Of a DNA stretch of 64,000 bases, positions 62,392 through 64,000 are shown piece after piece. This stretch comes from Microbacterium sp. ACRRU (GTDB lineage: Bacteria; Actinomycetota; Actinomycetes; Actinomycetales; Microbacteriaceae). The position numbers were made by a program, and so were the translations under genes. The notes under the pieces were generated by a model, which saw only the letters and a list, made by a program, of their open reading frames with translations, ran no database searches and was not told the origin of the DNA. The stretch covers positions 62,001 to 126,000 of the forward strand of contig NZ_JAKRNI010000002.1 of the NCBI RefSeq assembly GCF_022346945.1, read 5' to 3'. Position 1 is the first letter of the stretch; each line of letters opens with the position of its first letter.

Positions 62392-63009
62392 TTACGCCCC
62401 GTACAGCTCGCCGACGGGAACGGCGACCGGCAGGACGTTCCCGACGGGGGCGAGCGGACAGGCCCAGGCGGGGTCGTACGCGCACGACGGGTTGTAAGCG
62501 AAGTTGAAGTCGATGACGAGGGTGTCGGGCGTAGCGCCCGGGCCGAGGTCGGCGCCCTTGATGGTGTCGAGAAGGTAGCGCCCGCCGCCGTACGTCCCCC
62601 CGGGGCGACCGGCCGATGCGTCACGCACCGGCACGAACAGTCCGCCCCCGTACGACGTCAGCCTCCACACGTCGAGCGAGCCGGTGTCGGGGAGTTCGAC
62701 ACGGCCGATGCGTTCGAAGCCGACGTCGCCGTCGGTGCCGGTCGTGGCCACGAAGGACGCCTCGTCGGCCTCCTGCAGCGGCACCTCGAACCGCCATGCC
62801 GCGTCGTACGGTGCGAGCGGCAGGCCCGCGAATCCCTCGCGCTGCTCCGGCAGCAGGGGAGTGGCGGGGTGATCGGCGAACAGGGCATCGCGTTCGATGC
62901 GCCACAGCTCGTGCGCGTCTTCGGGGTCATCGGCGTCACGTACGGCCGCGTAGAGCGCGAAGATGCGGCGCCGCCAATCGGCGACATCGAGGGCGGTACG
63001 GAAGGTCAT
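62392..63009 (-). CDS. DUF1684 domain-containing protein
   Basis: A 205-residue protein of the DUF1684 family. The signature is near the C-terminus: TLVIDFNFAYNPSCAYDPAWACPLAPVGN. Earlier strands (LPLAPYDAAWRFEVPL, YGGGLFVPVRDASAG, GTYGGGRYLLDTIKGADLG) form the beta-rich core, and an N-terminal helix has WRRRIFALYAAVRD. Function unknown; the conserved Asn/Cys/Asp/Cys set may bind a metal or form a disulfide. ATG 63009 is preferred, because upstream sequence is the family B inverted repeat. Convergent with the SseB gene, 16 bases apart. Confidence 0.87.
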   Translation of the reverse strand: MTFRTALDVADWRRRIFALYAAVRDADDPEDAHELWRIERDALFADHPATPLLPEQREGFAGLPLAPYDAAWRFEVPLQEADEASFVATTGTDGDVGFERIGRVELPDTGSLDVWRLTSYGGGLFVPVRDASAGRPGGTYGGGRYLLDTIKGADLGPGATPDTLVIDFNFAYNPSCAYDPAWACPLAPVGNVLPVAVPVGELYGA

Positions 63010-63050
63010 GTTCCGACTGTAGGCGCCCCGCCGCACCACCGGTCGCCTAG

Positions 63051-63116
63051 CGCGTGAGATGCCAAGATTTGTCGCCTCGACGCAGGTCGAGGCGACAAAT
63101 CTTGGCACCTCACGCG
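63051..63116. repeat. long intergenic inverted repeat, family B copy 2
   Basis: Arms of 30 bases (63051-63080 and 63087-63116) pair at 29 positions around a 6-base loop. The core GCCAAGATTTGTCGCC is shared with the element at 13912-13975. Here it separates two divergent genes, so it is unlikely to be a terminator of either. Confidence 0.88.
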
Positions 63117-63161
63117 CGGGGCGGGGCAGACACGGCGCCGCCGGACCGTTAGCGTCGGGAC

Positions 63162-64000
63162 ATGGCATCCCCGCGCATCACGCTCACCGTGCCCGGCCCC
63201 GACGGCGATCGCGAGATCGGTCTGTCCAACCCCGACCGTGTGCTGTGGCCCGAGGTCGGGATCACCAAACGGGAGCTGGCGGAGTACCTCATCGCGGTGG
63301 CAGAACCGTTCCTCGCGGCCAACGGCGGCCGACCGGTTTCGCTCGAACGCTTCCCCGACGGGGTCGGGGGCGAGAGCTTCTTCTCGAAGAACCCGCCGAA
63401 GGGGGCGCCGGAGTTCGTCGAGGCCGTGACCGTGACCTACAACAGCGGTCGGAGGCATCCACAGCTCGTCCTCACGGAGATCGGCTCGGCGGTGTGGGCG
63501 GCGCAGATGAACACCGTCGTGTTCCACCCGTGGGCGTCGCTGGCGAGCGACCCCGACCACCCGGTGGAGTTGCGCATCGACCTCGACCCGCAGCCGGGCA
63601 CCGGCTTCGCCGAGGCCGTCAACGCGGCACACGAACTGCGGGCCGTGCTGCGCGAGGCCGGCCTCGAGGCGTGGGCGAAGACGAGCGGTAACCGCGGCTT
63701 GCACGTGTTCTGCCCGATCGAGCCGACCCACGAGTTCCTCGATGTCCGGCACGCGGTGATCGCCGCGGCCCGGGAGCTGGAGCGGCGGATGCCGGATGCC
63801 GTGACCACCCACTGGTGGAAGGAGGAGCGGGGCGAGCGCATCTTCGTCGACTTCAACCAGGCCAACCGTGACCGCACCATGGCCGGCGCCTACTCTCCTC
63901 GGGCTCTGCCGTCAGCGACGGTGTCGACGCCGGTTGGATGGGACGAGCTGGATGCCGTGGACCCCGCGGCCTTCACGGTGCGATCGGTGCCCGAGCGGCT
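63162..64000 (+). CDS. LigD-type polymerase domain protein (3' end outside window)
   Basis: The first 279 codons of an open frame that runs off the right edge. It is homologous to the protein at 43623-44846 but clearly a separate paralogue: LSNPDRVLWPEVGITKRELAEYLIAVAEPFL, VSLERFPDGVGGESFFSKNPP, the catalytic ELRIDLDPQPG, KTSGNRGLHVFCPI and HWWKEERGERIFVDFNQANRDRTMAGAYSPR. This gives a complete PolDom active site for NHEJ-type gap filling. Whether a ligase domain follows cannot be seen. ATG 63162 follows GTCGGGAC, a weak ribosome site. Confidence 0.85.
   Translation, partial: MASPRITLTVPGPDGDREIGLSNPDRVLWPEVGITKRELAEYLIAVAEPFLAANGGRPVSLERFPDGVGGESFFSKNPPKGAPEFVEAVTVTYNSGRRHPQLVLTEIGSAVWAAQMNTVVFHPWASLASDPDHPVELRIDLDPQPGTGFAEAVNAAHELRAVLREAGLEAWAKTSGNRGLHVFCPIEPTHEFLDVRHAVIAAARELERRMPDAVTTHWWKEERGERIFVDFNQANRDRTMAGAYSPRALPSATVSTPVGWDELDAVDPAAFTVRSVPER

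Overview
The window is 64 kb of dense, high-GC bacterial chromosome with short intergenic gaps, many GTG starts, ATGA/GTGA stop-start overlaps and the gene order typical of Actinobacteria. Gene content and order (rplM-rpsI-glmM-coaA-glmS-acpS-alr-tsaE-tsaB-rimI-tsaD-groES, then guaB-guaB3-SURF1-DUF3817-guaA and pcrA) point to the family Microbacteriaceae, most likely Microbacterium or a close relative. The genus is inferred from gene order and style, not from a marker comparison. No rRNA, CRISPR array, integrase, transposase or phage gene was seen; one atypical tRNA-like gene is present.

Layout. 1-1.2 kb: an Asp23/Gls24 envelope-stress operon cut by the left edge. 1.4-7.6 kb: a surface polysaccharide cluster with UDP-glucose dehydrogenase, a polyprenyl-phosphate sugar transferase and two paralogous membrane-anchored PIG-L deacetylases either side of a YbhB-like protein. 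7.7-10.5 kb: ohr/ohrR with an operator, a small lipoprotein and an alpha/beta hydrolase. 10.7-25.6 kb: a CPBP protease, then the conserved core of ribosome, amino-sugar/cell-wall and tRNA t6A genes, ending in a lone groES behind two CIRCE boxes. 25.7-33.1 kb: RarD and a complete branched-chain amino-acid ABC system; its binding protein has its own transcript and its permease carries an unusual exported domain. 33.3-41.9 kb: purine genes guaB, guaB3 and guaA, interrupted by a TMEM175-like protein and a TetR/MFS efflux pair. 41.9-58.7 kb: an accessory stretch between guaA and pcrA holding a glycosyltransferase, a LigD-type polymerase, BI-1, GDPD, an ABC exporter, a zinc-homeostasis locus, a Fic protein, a GntR/EamA pair and several small membrane proteins. 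58.8-64 kb: pcrA, SseB-like, DUF1684 and a second LigD-type polymerase cut by the right edge.

The zinc locus at 51.1-53.3 kb joins two arms. One is a low-zinc arm: a near-palindromic Zur-type box between a COG0523/CobW-like gene and a zinc-free L36 paralogue. The other is a high-zinc arm: an ArsR regulator with a complete SmtB alpha-5 zinc site, overlapping a 98-residue protein that is about a quarter histidine.

Two sequence-level patterns stand out and are not explained by genes. First, the heptamer GGATGCC/GGCATCC occurs roughly 115 times by hand tally, in and between genes, and as inverted pairs in three terminator hairpins. This resembles how DNA-uptake or other genome-architecture words behave. 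Second, eight long intergenic inverted repeats fall into at least four sequence families with similar architecture, three of which recur within the window.
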